This document shows positions 53,367 to 62,657 of a stretch of DNA of 64,000 nucleotides, one piece after another; the first letter of the stretch is position 1; each line of letters begins with the position of its first letter. Source of the stretch: Arachidicoccus sp. (GTDB lineage: Bacteria; Bacteroidota; Bacteroidia; Chitinophagales; Chitinophagaceae). A program made the translations under genes and the position numbers. The notes under the pieces are model-generated. The model searched no databases and was not told where the DNA came from. It saw nothing but the letters and a program-made list of their open reading frames with translations. The stretch is taken from contig JAPWKH010000032.1 of NCBI GenBank assembly GCA_028283605.1, positions 62,001 to 126,000 on the forward strand, written 5' to 3'.

Positions 53367-53670
53367 TATCTCAAATTTAAGAACAAAAGTAGAAATTAAT
53401 TTTAAGGTTCATTTTCCAATATTGTTTTTCCGATGATAATTATTTATTATTTTACGATAAGTTGTCATCCATTTCGTATCTTATCAAAATATGTCAGAAA
53501 ATACCAATAAATATAACATTCCCGCGAGTTCAAAAACAAGCCGTTTTCTAAACTCACAGATTTTATACTATTTTTTGATAGAGATGAAAAAGCTCGTCTT
53601 TACTGCATTTCGACGAGTTTTGATAAACTTTGTCTTGTCAAGTTGTTTTATAAACAACATCGCATAGTTA
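53367..53670. other. Gene-free stretch after the response regulator start
   Basis: A/T-rich promoter-side DNA of the regulator gene; no open frame with coding character and no strong hairpin seen. Confidence 0.5.
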
Positions 53671-53815
53671 TTAGAAGCAACCACTGCCGTCTATAATCTC
53701 GATGTCGTTTACTTGTCTTCTACAATCTTCTGTATGTCCAATTCTTTTTAAGATATCATCTATTAAACAAAATATTCCTATAATTTTATCCTTGCAAAGA
53801 ATCGGAGCTTTTTTT
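53671..53815 (-). pseudogene. IS982-family transposase, N-terminal remnant
   Basis: CKDKIIGIFCLIDDILKRIG then HTEDCRRQVNDIEII matches the start of IS982 transposases (KIxxIFCxIDDxxK, RxxSDSEVI) and then ends in a stop. No catalytic region and no terminal repeats found. Confidence 0.75.
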
Positions 53816-53901
53816 TATTATAATTCAATAGTAACAAAACATGCTTTGCTTTTATAAGTTATAGAACTGGCAACTTGAATTATAATAATTAATTCTCAAA
53901 A

Positions 53902-54804
53902 ATGAAAAATTTAAACATAGTTGAAAGAAGAAAATTTATTTCTTTCGTAAATAAATACGCAACAATAATTTTCTTATTCTTATTATTGGGTGTAAGAGAG
54001 ACTATCGCGCAGGAAAATGTGCCACTATGGAAAACACTGCCTGAAGTACCTGTTTTACCAAAAGCAGACGATTCCGGTTTTGCATCTGTCAATAATATTC
54101 AAATGTATTATGCGGTTTTTAATGAGAAAGGCAGTGATCCGGTGCTATTATTACATGGTGGATTGGTGAGTTCTGATGTATGGGGTTTTGAAGTACCTCT
54201 TTTAATCAAAAAACATAAAGTAATTATCGCTGACAGCCGTGGACATGGGCGTAGCACTATGTCCGGGCAGCCTTTAAGTTATAATCTTATGGCATCAGAT
54301 GTTCTGCAATTAATGAACAATTTGAATATAAAAAAAGCATCGATTGTCGGCTGGAGTGACGGAGGTATTATCGGATTAATTCTGGCTATAAAACACCCTG
54401 AAAAAATTAATAAACTTTTTGTGTTCGGAACAAATTTTAATAGTTCAGGAGATAAGGATGAACCGGTAGATAGTGCGATGTCGGCACATTTTATGGCACA
54501 AGCGCAGGCGAATTATAGATTACATTCTCCTACACCTGATAGCTTTTTTGTACTTCGCAAAAAGTTAGGAGCAATGTACAACAAGGAACCGGATCTGAAA
54601 CCAGAAGAAATAAAAACTATTACAGCTCCCACAGTAATTTCGGGCGGAGAGTATGATCAATTTATTAAACGCGAGCATTTTGAAAAACTGGCACAACTCA
54701 TACCCAATGCAACTTTAGAAATTATACCCAATGTAAGCCATGGCGGTTTGCTGCAAGATCCGTTGGCATTTCATAAATTGGTGGAAACATTCCTTGATAG
54801 GTAA
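53902..54804 (+). CDS. Alpha/beta hydrolase, probably exported
   Basis: 300 residues: N-terminal hydrophobic segment (KYATIIFLFLLLGVRETIAQ) as signal peptide; alpha/beta-hydrolase core with oxyanion region PVLLLHGGLVSSDVW, DSRGHGRSTM, nucleophile elbow GWSDGG (Ser), acid near GGEYDQF and catalytic His in PNVSHGGLL. Similar to esterases or peptidases of the proline-iminopeptidase type; substrate unknown. Single gene with its own terminator. Confidence 0.88.
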   Translation: MKNLNIVERRKFISFVNKYATIIFLFLLLGVRETIAQENVPLWKTLPEVPVLPKADDSGFASVNNIQMYYAVFNEKGSDPVLLLHGGLVSSDVWGFEVPLLIKKHKVIIADSRGHGRSTMSGQPLSYNLMASDVLQLMNNLNIKKASIVGWSDGGIIGLILAIKHPEKINKLFVFGTNFNSSGDKDEPVDSAMSAHFMAQAQANYRLHSPTPDSFFVLRKKLGAMYNKEPDLKPEEIKTITAPTVISGGEYDQFIKREHFEKLAQLIPNATLEIIPNVSHGGLLQDPLAFHKLVETFLDR

Positions 54805-54833
54805 CATTCAAGAGCATGATTAATAAAAACCTT

Positions 54834-54870
54834 ATGGTTCACAAACATTTAATTTTTGTGAACCATTTTT
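54834..54870 (+). terminator. Rho-independent terminator after the hydrolase gene
   Basis: ATGGTTCACAAA and TTTGTGAACCAT form a 12-bp stem followed by TTTT, 30 bp after the stop codon. Confidence 0.88.
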
Positions 54871-54943
54871 CTAATTTTAAATAATCTAATGTAAAGAATA
54901 TTTAATCTGCTGTTAATAATGATTGATTATAAAAAATTTACAA

Positions 54944-55003
54944 ATGAAAAAAACAATACTCTTTTTATTCACAAGCATTTTTATTGTCGCATACATTGAT
55001 TGA
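54944..55003 (+). pseudogene. Truncated signal-peptide ORF
   Basis: MKKTILFLFTSIFIVAYID followed by TGA: a start codon and most of a signal peptide, then unrelated IS110-side DNA. The body of the gene was lost. Confidence 0.55.
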
Positions 55004-55088
55004 GCAAAATAAGCTATTTAAAATCTTTGTTGACTTGCGACAGTTAAGACTGTACTTACCCCAATAAATCGGAGACAGATTTAAACAT

Positions 55089-55547
55089 TTAAAAAATTAA
55101 ATTTGTTTCAAATGATGTGGGAAATATATTCATATCCACCTCAATCTCTGATAAAATGATAGCGGCAGCTATGGACTTAATGCCGGGAATGGTTTGCAAT
55201 AATTCATATTGTTGATAGTAAGGCGTGACTTCTTTTAATATCTCATTGTCAAGGGAAAGGATAATCGTAAAATTCTCTCCGAGGATATTGATGACCGGCA
55301 TCCAATAAATGCCTGTGCTTTCCATAGGCACTTGTGTAATGGATTCACTTTGTAATCATGGCTTTATTTGGAGCAGTTCGGAGGTTATCGTGCTGGAAGT
55401 CCTTATCTGACGAGGATAACCATGACGCAAAATGCATCCTGTAACGGAAGCTTGATGTACGTCAAGACCACAGCCCTTGAGTGTAAATGTTCTTCCATGA
55501 GCTTTTTATGTAAAGTTAATCAAGGACTGATCTTGGAACATTTTCAT
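55089..55547 (-). pseudogene. IS110-family transposase relic
   Basis: Reading from an ATG at 55547: MKMFQDQSLINFT, stop, KAHGRTFTLKGCGLDVHQAS (the conserved GLDVH start of the DEDD RuvC-like domain), VTGCILRHGYPRQIR, ELLQIKP, a TGA at the place of Trp, LQSESITQVPMESTGIYWM, then a jump to the second domain (LLQTIPGIKSIAAAIILSEI, DMNIFPTS) and the end. About 130-150 residues in the middle and the C-terminus are missing. Dead element marking the join to the G+C-richer region. Confidence 0.8.
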
Positions 55548-55725
55548 CTCTATGAGTGGGCAGTGCTCATGGTAATTTCAATAGCAAAATAAATGTTTCC
55601 AACTTATTGGGTAAAGTTCAATGGACGCATCCTGACGCAGACAAAAACAAATGGGACAAAAGGGCGGGAAAAGAAAGCTTTTTTTAAGCTCCGGCTAACG
55701 GCAAAGGATAAGGTGAGGTGTTTTT

Positions 55726-58554
55726 ATGGAAAAGCAAACGTGTCCCAACAACGAACAGTCCCTTATTTATGCCCTGATGTACTCTTTCGTGCACCTGCAT
55801 TTTCAGTGCAGGCTTCGTTGGATGCCGTCTTCAGACGGCTAAAAGCCGCCATCCGGCTGTCCTCCCCGGATTTTTATGCCATCATTGAGGATTTGCAAAC
55901 GGAAGACCTCAAAAACCGGCCGGAAAAGGTAAAGTTCACGATATGGAAGTATTTCAACCGGGCAAGGTTCCGGGCCACTCCGTATGGGCTGTTTGCAGCG
56001 GTGGGCATGGGAACATTGGGCTATGACCGGGATGCGGGCATTGTGCTGTCGGACAATACGGAAGTTAAAAGTTTTATCGACTGGCCCTTTAAAGATACCG
56101 AAGCCCTGTCCTACACCTTTGAGGATTTGATCCGGGATAATAAAAAGGTATTTGCCAACGGCAGTTATTACAGGAGTTCGGCTGATATTCGTTATCTCTC
56201 TTTTACGGAAGGCAAGTTTGAACTGTCGGATGTCGGATATTCCAATTTTTTAGAAACCGTCTGCGTTACTGCGCAAAACCGGTTCCGGTGCAGGATGTCA
56301 TCGCCATATGAAAAGCCGGTCTTTTCCCTTATTGTCCGGCAGCATCCCGGAGTTACTGGAAGAGCTGATCGTATTACAGATGCTGTTCACTGAAAAGGAT
56401 GCCAATGTCATTGGTGCGGATTATTTTGAACGCAGGGGGATTGAACATACGCCGGACAAGCCACCGTACCTCATTCCGGTACGGAAGTCTGTTACGGGTA
56501 CTATCCCCGAGGCTGCATTGAAGCATTTACCAGAGCTGGCCGGCAAGCTGGCAAGGCTGAACGGTATTGCCGAACCGGAGGATTTAAAGGGCTTTAAAAC
56601 AAGGTTTAAACACAAATTTGAGGGACGGGAAGTGCCGCTGATGGTGGCCCTCGACCCGGAGCTGGGTGTCGGCTATGGCAATTTAGAGCAGATGGCAGAA
56701 AGCGACGACCTGACAGAAAAGTTATTGATTCCGCTGAATACACCGGAAAAAGAGCCGGAGGCAAAACGATTCCTGTTGGAAAAAGCAGACAACAATTGTT
56801 TCAACGGTATCAAAGAGATTGATTTGGAAGACTTGTTCCGGAAGCTGCCGGACAATGAAAGGGTCCGCTTGCCGAACAGCTTTCCCGCCCTCCTCAAAAT
56901 CGTGGACGATAAGGTTATTTTGGAACAAATGGGTGGAGCAACAGCCAACAGTCTGCTGGGCAGGTTTTCTCTCGCAGATACAGCCATAGAAAGCCATTGC
57001 AGCCAAATTGCGGAACTGGAAACAAAGGCCAATCCAGATGTTTTGTTTTTTGACGTGGCGTATATGTCCGAAGCCAAGGTGGACAACATCAACCGCCGCA
57101 AACAGCTTTATCCGTTACAGCTTTCCATTTTACAATATGACACATCCGCAGAGCCGCTGGCATTGGACGATATTCGGGTAAGCATCAAAGGCGACCACAT
57201 TCTCCTGCGCTCGGTAAGCCGCAACCAAAGACTCGTCCCCCGCATTGCCTCGGCGTACAACCATACCCGTTCTGACCTCTCGTTGTTCCGGTTCCTCTGT
57301 GACCTTCAAGCCCAGGGACTGGACACCCGGCTGGGCTTTGCACCGGAAACGTATTTCCCAAAGCAACGCTATTATCCCAGGATAACCTATAAAAATATCA
57401 TTGTCAGCCCTGCCCAGTGGGCAGTCAAAGAGGATTTCCTGAAAAGTAAAACATTGTCGGATTATCTGGACGAGATACAGGTTTCTCGTTATTTCACTGT
57501 GGGCAACGCCGACCAGACCTTACTTTTTGACCGGGAAAATGAAGATGACCTGCAGATGCTGGCCTTTGAGCTGGGGAAAAAGAAAAAGCTGTTTTTAAAG
57601 GAAGCGTTCCTGCCGGAAAATCCCATCATCAAAGACCGCCAGGGAAATGGCTATAATGGGGAACTGGTGGTAACGCTGTACCATGAAAACCGGATTTATG
57701 AGCCGTTCCGTATGAACATGGCGAAAGAGGTTTCCAGTGTTTCTTTATCGGCAATCATTCCACCCGGCCATGACTGGCTGTACTGGGAGCTTTTCTGCCA
57801 TCCGGCAAGGGCCAACAAAATACTGAGGGATAAAATTGCCCCGTTCCTTCAGAAGTATGGTACCTCAATTTCGTCATGGTTCTTTATACGGTACAATGAG
57901 GGCGGTCCCCATATCCGGTTACGCATCCAGCTCAAAGACAGGCAGGATTATTACAGACTGGAAGGTGCTTTTTCGGAAAGTCTTGCCCCGAAGTTACAGT
58001 CCGGCGTCGTAACGGACTTACGCATCTGCACCTACAAAAGGGAAACCGAGCGGTACGGTGCCGACCTGATAACTTCAGCAGAGCAACATTTTCATAAGGG
58101 CAGCGAGTATGTTTTGTCCCTGTTGGATGCCATCCTGGACGACCGGGAACTGTACCGCTTTTGTTCCGAAACCGTGCATATGCTGATGGCTGAGAATATT
58201 TTTCCTGTTGAAACGTGGGAAAAACTGATTGCAGAAGGCTTTGAGGCTTTCCGGCAGGAGCATAAGTTAACGCCTGCGGAAATCAAACTGCTGAATACCG
58301 AGTTCCCGCATTACCGGAATATGGTGCTTACTAAGTTGAACGGAGCACAATCCGATAAGCAACAGCTTTTTCGGCAGTCGTTCCGTGACATCCTACTTCA
58401 ATGCCCGGAGACAAGGCGTGCACAACTGTTCCGTGACCTGCTGCACATGCACGTTAACCGGCTGTTCCCGGAAAATCCGAGGACCCATGAGCTCGTATTG
58501 TACTATCTGCTGGACCGTGAATTGAAAATGCAAAAACACCTGCAGCAACTATAA
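55726..58554 (+). CDS. lanB: Full-length lantibiotic dehydratase (LanB), frameshifted in two places
   Basis: Class I LanB enzymes glutamylate Ser/Thr with Glu-tRNA and eliminate to dehydroamino acids. The N-terminal domain is plain (TVPYLCPDVLFRAPAFSVQA, WKYFNRARFRATPYGLFAAV), followed in another frame from about 56300 by IPELLEELIVLQMLF, HTRSDLSLFRFLCDLQ and the C-terminal thiopeptide-type elimination domain (DWLYWELFCHPARANKILRD, SSWFFIRYNEGGPHIRLRIQ). A frame change lies within about 56255-56310. At the 5' end the best start is ATG 55726 behind AAGGTGAGGTG, but it too is out of frame with the domain (MEKQTCPNN), needing another change near 55736-55760. Corrected length about 940 residues, near normal. 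No precursor or LanC lies beside it; the upstream side was replaced by IS110 debris. Confidence 0.82.
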
Positions 58555-58577
58555 ATTTTTAATCATAAAAAATAAAT

Positions 58578-59882
58578 ATGTTCCATAAAATCATTTTTTC
58601 CCTGTTCCTTACGATTTCGCTCCTTTCCTGTCTTCATGCCCAGACGGCGCAAAAAGACACGTCTAAGTACCTCCACATTGGCGATACCATACCTGATTTT
58701 GAATTTCAGATAAGTGGCTATAAGACTACAACGGCAAAGATGTCGGACTTCCGGGGCAAGCCAGTCATTTTGGATTTGTGGGGTGTCTTTTGCAGTAGTT
58801 GCATTGAAGGAATGCCGCACATGGAGGATTTGCAAAAGCAGTTTGGGGATTCCATTCAGATCATTCTGGTAACAAGGGATGCACCGCAAAAGGTGGCCGC
58901 ATTGAAAAAACGCTCCGAAATCCTGAAAACGGTACAATTACCCTTTATAGTGGGGGACAACACGCCGGCGAAATATTTCGACTATACATTTGTGCCGCAA
59001 CATATATGGATAGACAAAAACGGGGTTGTCAAGGCCATTGCCAATGCGGAGGAAGCCAATAGAGCCAATATAAGTAAATTCATAAATCAGGGTTCTACGG
59101 ATGTACGGGTAAAAAAAGACCTGTTGGTCAATCATGAGGTTCCGCTGATCAATTTCTGGTACCCGTATTATAAAACCATAGGCGTTTACAGCTATCTTAC
59201 CCCTCAACAACAGGAATATTCAACCGGAACCTTATCCATGAGGCATTTGCGATCCGATTATGGCCATCGTACCCGGATCAGTAATGATGCCATTACAATT
59301 CCTAATCTTTACATTCAATCCTATCTGCCCTTTACGGAAACAAAAGATGAACATTCCTTTCCCAATGAACGTATAATCTGTAAAATGTCCGGCAAACGGA
59401 AATACTATTTCCAGGATAGCAGTAAAGCTTTGTTTACCTATGATTTGATCGCAGACAGCAGCATTTCCCCAAAGCAGGTGTACCGGTATATGCAGGGGCA
59501 ACTGGATCTCTTCCTGAATGCACGTTCACACCTGGAAAATATATCTACTCCTTGTTTGGTAATCCATGCCGATATTTCTAAAATACAATTGGGAAGTGCA
59601 ACCATAAAACCGTTTACAGAGGTCAACCAAAGGTTGTATTCCGCGCAGAGTGTCGGCTGGCAGTGGATAAAGGCAACTATTTCCAATAAGTGCTATTCTC
59701 CCCATCAGGTTATTGACGAAACCGGAATAGCAGGTAACACCAAAATGGATCTGGTATTTAACCTGAACCATTGGGAGAACCTGCCCTTGCTCAACAAGGA
59801 ACTGGAACCTTACGGGTTGTCTGTTACCTTGGAGGACAGGATGCTGGATTGTATCGTGATAGAGGATGCAAAGGAGGAATGA
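58578..59882 (+). CDS. TlpA-like thioredoxin fused to a DUF3738-type (TIGR03435) domain
   Basis: 434 residues: signal peptide (KIIFSLFLTISLLSCLHAQ), thioredoxin domain (about 30-165) with redox pair Cys72/Cys75 in WGVFCSSCIEGMPHME and cis-proline FVPQHIW, then a C-terminal domain (about 200-434) that ends LSVTLEDRMLDCIVIEDAKE, as in TIGR03435/DUF3738 proteins. 23 bp after the LanB stop and same direction, so probably one operon. Periplasmic thiol chemistry beside a lantibiotic dehydratase repeats the theme of the other RiPP locus. Confidence 0.85.
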   Translation: MFHKIIFSLFLTISLLSCLHAQTAQKDTSKYLHIGDTIPDFEFQISGYKTTTAKMSDFRGKPVILDLWGVFCSSCIEGMPHMEDLQKQFGDSIQIILVTRDAPQKVAALKKRSEILKTVQLPFIVGDNTPAKYFDYTFVPQHIWIDKNGVVKAIANAEEANRANISKFINQGSTDVRVKKDLLVNHEVPLINFWYPYYKTIGVYSYLTPQQQEYSTGTLSMRHLRSDYGHRTRISNDAITIPNLYIQSYLPFTETKDEHSFPNERIICKMSGKRKYYFQDSSKALFTYDLIADSSISPKQVYRYMQGQLDLFLNARSHLENISTPCLVIHADISKIQLGSATIKPFTEVNQRLYSAQSVGWQWIKATISNKCYSPHQVIDETGIAGNTKMDLVFNLNHWENLPLLNKELEPYGLSVTLEDRMLDCIVIEDAKEE

Positions 59883-59980
59883 CCGGCACTTAGTCAAGGG
59901 TTTCCCTTTCCTCTCTGCTGCGCACCCCGGTTTATGATACTTTAAAGCAATTGCCTATATTTACGGATAATTCTATAACT

Positions 59981-60406
59981 ATGGCAAGAACGACCCTGAA
60001 AAAGGCGGCAACAGCTGTCAAAACGGTATCGGAGAAACCTTCCAAAGACGATCTTCTGGCAGCGGTCCGCAACGGTATCACGGTGTCCGGGTTTAAAGAA
60101 AAATACGGTCTCAGCGGCCCGACGTATTACTACTACAGGCGGCAGCTGAAAGCCGCGCCGGGCACGGAGGAAATGGAGGAAAAAAGCCCGGAAGTGCCGG
60201 AAACCGCCGTGAAAACCGGGAAAACCAAAAAGGAAAAGAGAGGGGCGACGGAGAAAGCCGCCAAGGATAAACCGGGACCGGATGTGTATGCCCAAAAGGA
60301 CGATAAGGAAATATCCCTCAAAATCAACGGCATTGCCATCGTCATAGAAAAGGACGGCATCCGACAGATCCGTATCGGTAAAAAGTTCCTGCACGTGGAT
60401 TTTTAG
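59981..60406 (+). CDS. Small basic protein with helix-turn-helix-like segment
   Basis: About 141 residues from ATG 59981 (MARTTLKKAATAVKTVS); an upstream in-frame ATG at 59951 is possible but poorer. A segment LLAAVRNGITVSGFKEKYGL then SGPTYYYYRRQLK looks like a transposase- or regulator-type helix-turn-helix; then a Lys/Glu-rich linker and a beta tail (ISLKINGIAIVIEKDGIRQI). I do not recognise a named family. Lies before an HU gene in the same direction. Confidence 0.65.
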   Translation: MARTTLKKAATAVKTVSEKPSKDDLLAAVRNGITVSGFKEKYGLSGPTYYYYRRQLKAAPGTEEMEEKSPEVPETAVKTGKTKKEKRGATEKAAKDKPGPDVYAQKDDKEISLKINGIAIVIEKDGIRQIRIGKKFLHVDF

Positions 60407-60472
60407 GGCCCCGTTATTTTATTCTTTGGCGGAAAGGTTATAATTTTCCTGTTTCAACCAAAAGATTACATC

Positions 60473-60772
60473 ATGAACAAAGGAGAACTCATAGACGTGC
60501 TTTCCGACAAGGCAGGCACGACGAAGGCGGATGCCGCAAAACTGCTGGATGCCTTTACCGCAACCGTAATTGAAACCCTGGGCAAGGGGGACGACATTGC
60601 CCTGGTGGGATTTGGCACTTTCAGCGTGGCCGAGCGTGCCGCACGTGACGGTCGCAATCCGCAAACGGGTGAAACGATTAAAATCAAGGCCAGCAAAGTA
60701 GCGAAGTTCAAGGCCGGAAAAGCCCTCAGCGAGGCCGTGAACACCAAAGCCAAAAAGAAGGCAAAGAAATAA
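60473..60772 (+). CDS. HU-family DNA-binding protein
   Basis: 99 residues: [40 protein letters not shown] and [20 protein letters not shown] are classic HU/IHF motifs, with the DNA-binding arm at RNPQTGE. A Lys-rich tail (TKAKKKAKK) follows. Nucleoid-bending protein. Ends at a bidirectional terminator. Confidence 0.95.
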   Translation: MNKGELIDVLSDKAGTTKADAAKLLDAFTATVIETLGKGDDIALVGFGTFSVAERAARDGRNPQTGETIKIKASKVAKFKAGKALSEAVNTKAKKKAKK

Positions 60773-60784
60773 CAAGTATTGTGC

Positions 60785-60830
60785 AAAATCAAAACACCCT
60801 GACTTTAAACGGTCAGGGTGTTTTGATTTT
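60785..60830. terminator. Bidirectional terminator between HU and Fic genes
   Basis: A 19-bp perfect inverted repeat (arms 60785-60803 and 60812-60830, core ACACCCTGAC/GTCAGGGTGT) flanked by A and T runs on each side, between convergent genes. Confidence 0.92.
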
Positions 60831-60857
60831 AGGTTTATCGCATACGCGCGGAATTAT

Positions 60858-62417
60858 TTACCTCTCCTGTTTTAAAACGGCTTCGGGATGGCCTTCCAAT
60901 CCTTTTCTGACCAGATCGGCAATGAATTTTGCAAACGGGCCTATGTTCTGTCCGACACTGGCCTGTTCAAGGGTCTTCATGTACTGTGCCCGTTTTTCCA
61001 CGGGTATTACCGTCCATGGATAACCACCGGATGCCAGCATGGCGTTCATCAGGAAACGGGCCATCCTCCCGTTTCCGTCCATATAGGGATGGATGAAAAC
61101 AAAGATAAAATGTCCGAGCACGGCCCTTACACCGGCATGGGGTTCCCGTTGCAGCAGTTCCATCAGTACGGGCATCGCATCCCGGAGCGCATCGGTATTC
61201 AGTGGTACGTGCTGGGAATTGCCGATATATACCTGGTGGGTACGGTAACCGGCCAGGTCAGAGGCTTTCAGCAGTCCTACGGCTACGCTTGGGGCAAACA
61301 GGCGGCGGTACCATGCCCCGTGGTCTGCATCCACCACTTTACCGGCATTTTCCCTGTCAAGTATCTTTTTCACACTTTCCGATACCGACTGGAATGCCTC
61401 CCAGTAACCCCTTGCCGCCATGGCGTCCCTGGCGTTGCGGTCCTCCACTTTGTTTTTCCCGTCCCATTTCCCTGACCGTACCCGCTCTATAAGTTCCGGG
61501 GTGACCTGGTACCGCTCTATGGACAGCGAATGGTAGGCATCGGTGGCATATATGGCTTCCACCTTACTCATGTAGTCTTTTCTGTTTTGGGGAATGCCAG
61601 GCGCTTGTGGAAAGACTTCGACAATGCTTTTCCTCATAGCCTCCCACATCAGCCGGATACGGATGCAGTAAGGAGAACTTTCATGCGGGGCCAGCGTCAG
61701 TGACATTTTCTCCCCAAAGGGATCTGTTTCCCGCACGTCGTAGCCCGCATCCCGCATGGTAGCCAATAGGGTATCCGCGATCCGGTTTTTCCCTACGTTC
61801 CTGAATGCCCCCGCCAACCTTCCGGCTACCGTGCTCTGCCCTCCGTCAAGCAAGGGTGCCAGTATTTCAGATGCGTCCTTGATCTGCAATAGTGCGGTGC
61901 GGATATCCACGGTGTCCCGGAGATAGGCATTGGGGGATGCCTGTATCAATGCAGGCACCAGGCCATAAAGATGAATGCCCCGGTACTCGGTCCTGTTTTC
62001 AGAAGGCGGCAATTCCGCTTTTATCAAAAAAAGTGAAGTATGAAAAGGCAACTCCACGATATAATTGGTATTTGATTTTGTGCGAACGATCATCTGGCCA
62101 GGAATAGACCTGTTGCCGGCATGCAGCAGCAGGGACTGCTCAGGGGATACAATCCAATCACTGCCAAAGCGGATACGAAGGTACTGCGCGCAAAAATCCC
62201 AGTATGATGCGTACCATCCGGTACTATCCCCGTCTTTTTGTTCCGGCGATGAAAGTAAAAACCATCCTTTAATGACTTCCTTCAGAAACCCGTTTTTCAA
62301 TAGTCTTTCCCGATGCGTCCGGGACAGGTCCCCCGCTCGGATAGCGACTTTCCCCGCATCCTGTAATCTCTTTAGTTCATCCAGCGAAACAGCCAGATTC
62401 TCTGCTATTGTTGCCAA
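60858..62417 (-). CDS. Fic-domain protein with N-terminal AbiEi-like/winged-helix antitoxin domain
   Basis: 519 residues. N-terminal part (about 1-180) has LAVSLDELKRLQDAGKVAIR, LSRTHRERLLKNGFLKEVIK and WIVSPEQSLLLHAGNRSIPG, in the style of AbiEi-type antitoxin or transcription-regulator domains. The C-terminal part is a Fic domain with HPYMDGNGRMARFLMNAML (HxFx-D/E-GNGR, Phe to Tyr), so the AMP-transfer catalytic loop is intact. A switch segment between them is likely. Such proteins modify target proteins with AMP and regulate toxicity themselves or through the fused domain. Stands alone, convergent with HU, downstream of a repeat array. Confidence 0.88.
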   Translation of the reverse strand: MATIAENLAVSLDELKRLQDAGKVAIRAGDLSRTHRERLLKNGFLKEVIKGWFLLSSPEQKDGDSTGWYASYWDFCAQYLRIRFGSDWIVSPEQSLLLHAGNRSIPGQMIVRTKSNTNYIVELPFHTSLFLIKAELPPSENRTEYRGIHLYGLVPALIQASPNAYLRDTVDIRTALLQIKDASEILAPLLDGGQSTVAGRLAGAFRNVGKNRIADTLLATMRDAGYDVRETDPFGEKMSLTLAPHESSPYCIRIRLMWEAMRKSIVEVFPQAPGIPQNRKDYMSKVEAIYATDAYHSLSIERYQVTPELIERVRSGKWDGKNKVEDRNARDAMAARGYWEAFQSVSESVKKILDRENAGKVVDADHGAWYRRLFAPSVAVGLLKASDLAGYRTHQVYIGNSQHVPLNTDALRDAMPVLMELLQREPHAGVRAVLGHFIFVFIHPYMDGNGRMARFLMNAMLASGGYPWTVIPVEKRAQYMKTLEQASVGQNIGPFAKFIADLVRKGLEGHPEAVLKQER

Positions 62418-62465
62418 TGTATATGTTTTGTATGAATTCTAACAAAGGTAGTGTTATGTCATTAC

Positions 62466-62657
62466 GTTAGTTTTGTTTCTTGTGTTAAAATTAGGTTTTA
62501 GCGTTGTTTTATTATTAGGTTTTTCTGCTATACTATGTTTAGCTTTTTGTGTTGTTTCCTTATTAGGTTTTTATGCTGTTTGTTCATTAGGTGTTTCTCC
62601 GGTACCTAATTTGTTTCCTTGCGTAGTTTTGTAATTATGTTTTTGCGTAGTTTTAAT
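62466..62657. repeat. Degenerate 24-bp tandem repeat array, about eight units
   Basis: Units begin at 62466, 62490, 62514, 62538, 62562, 62586, 62610 and 62634 with consensus ATTAGGTTTTTxxGTTGTTT then xxTT. ATTAGGT is exact in units at 62490, 62514, 62562 and 62586, spaced 24, 48 and 24 bp. The array fills the space between the sigma factor stop and the Fic start. Read on the minus strand in one frame it gives octapeptide-like repeats (KPNKETTQ, KPNNKTTL) with one stop. Confidence 0.75.

Noticed and set aside
55340-55590. IS110 noncoding end with a bridge RNA
   Set aside because: The stretch translates as the GLDVH N-terminal region of the transposase with stop codons, so most of it is decayed coding sequence.
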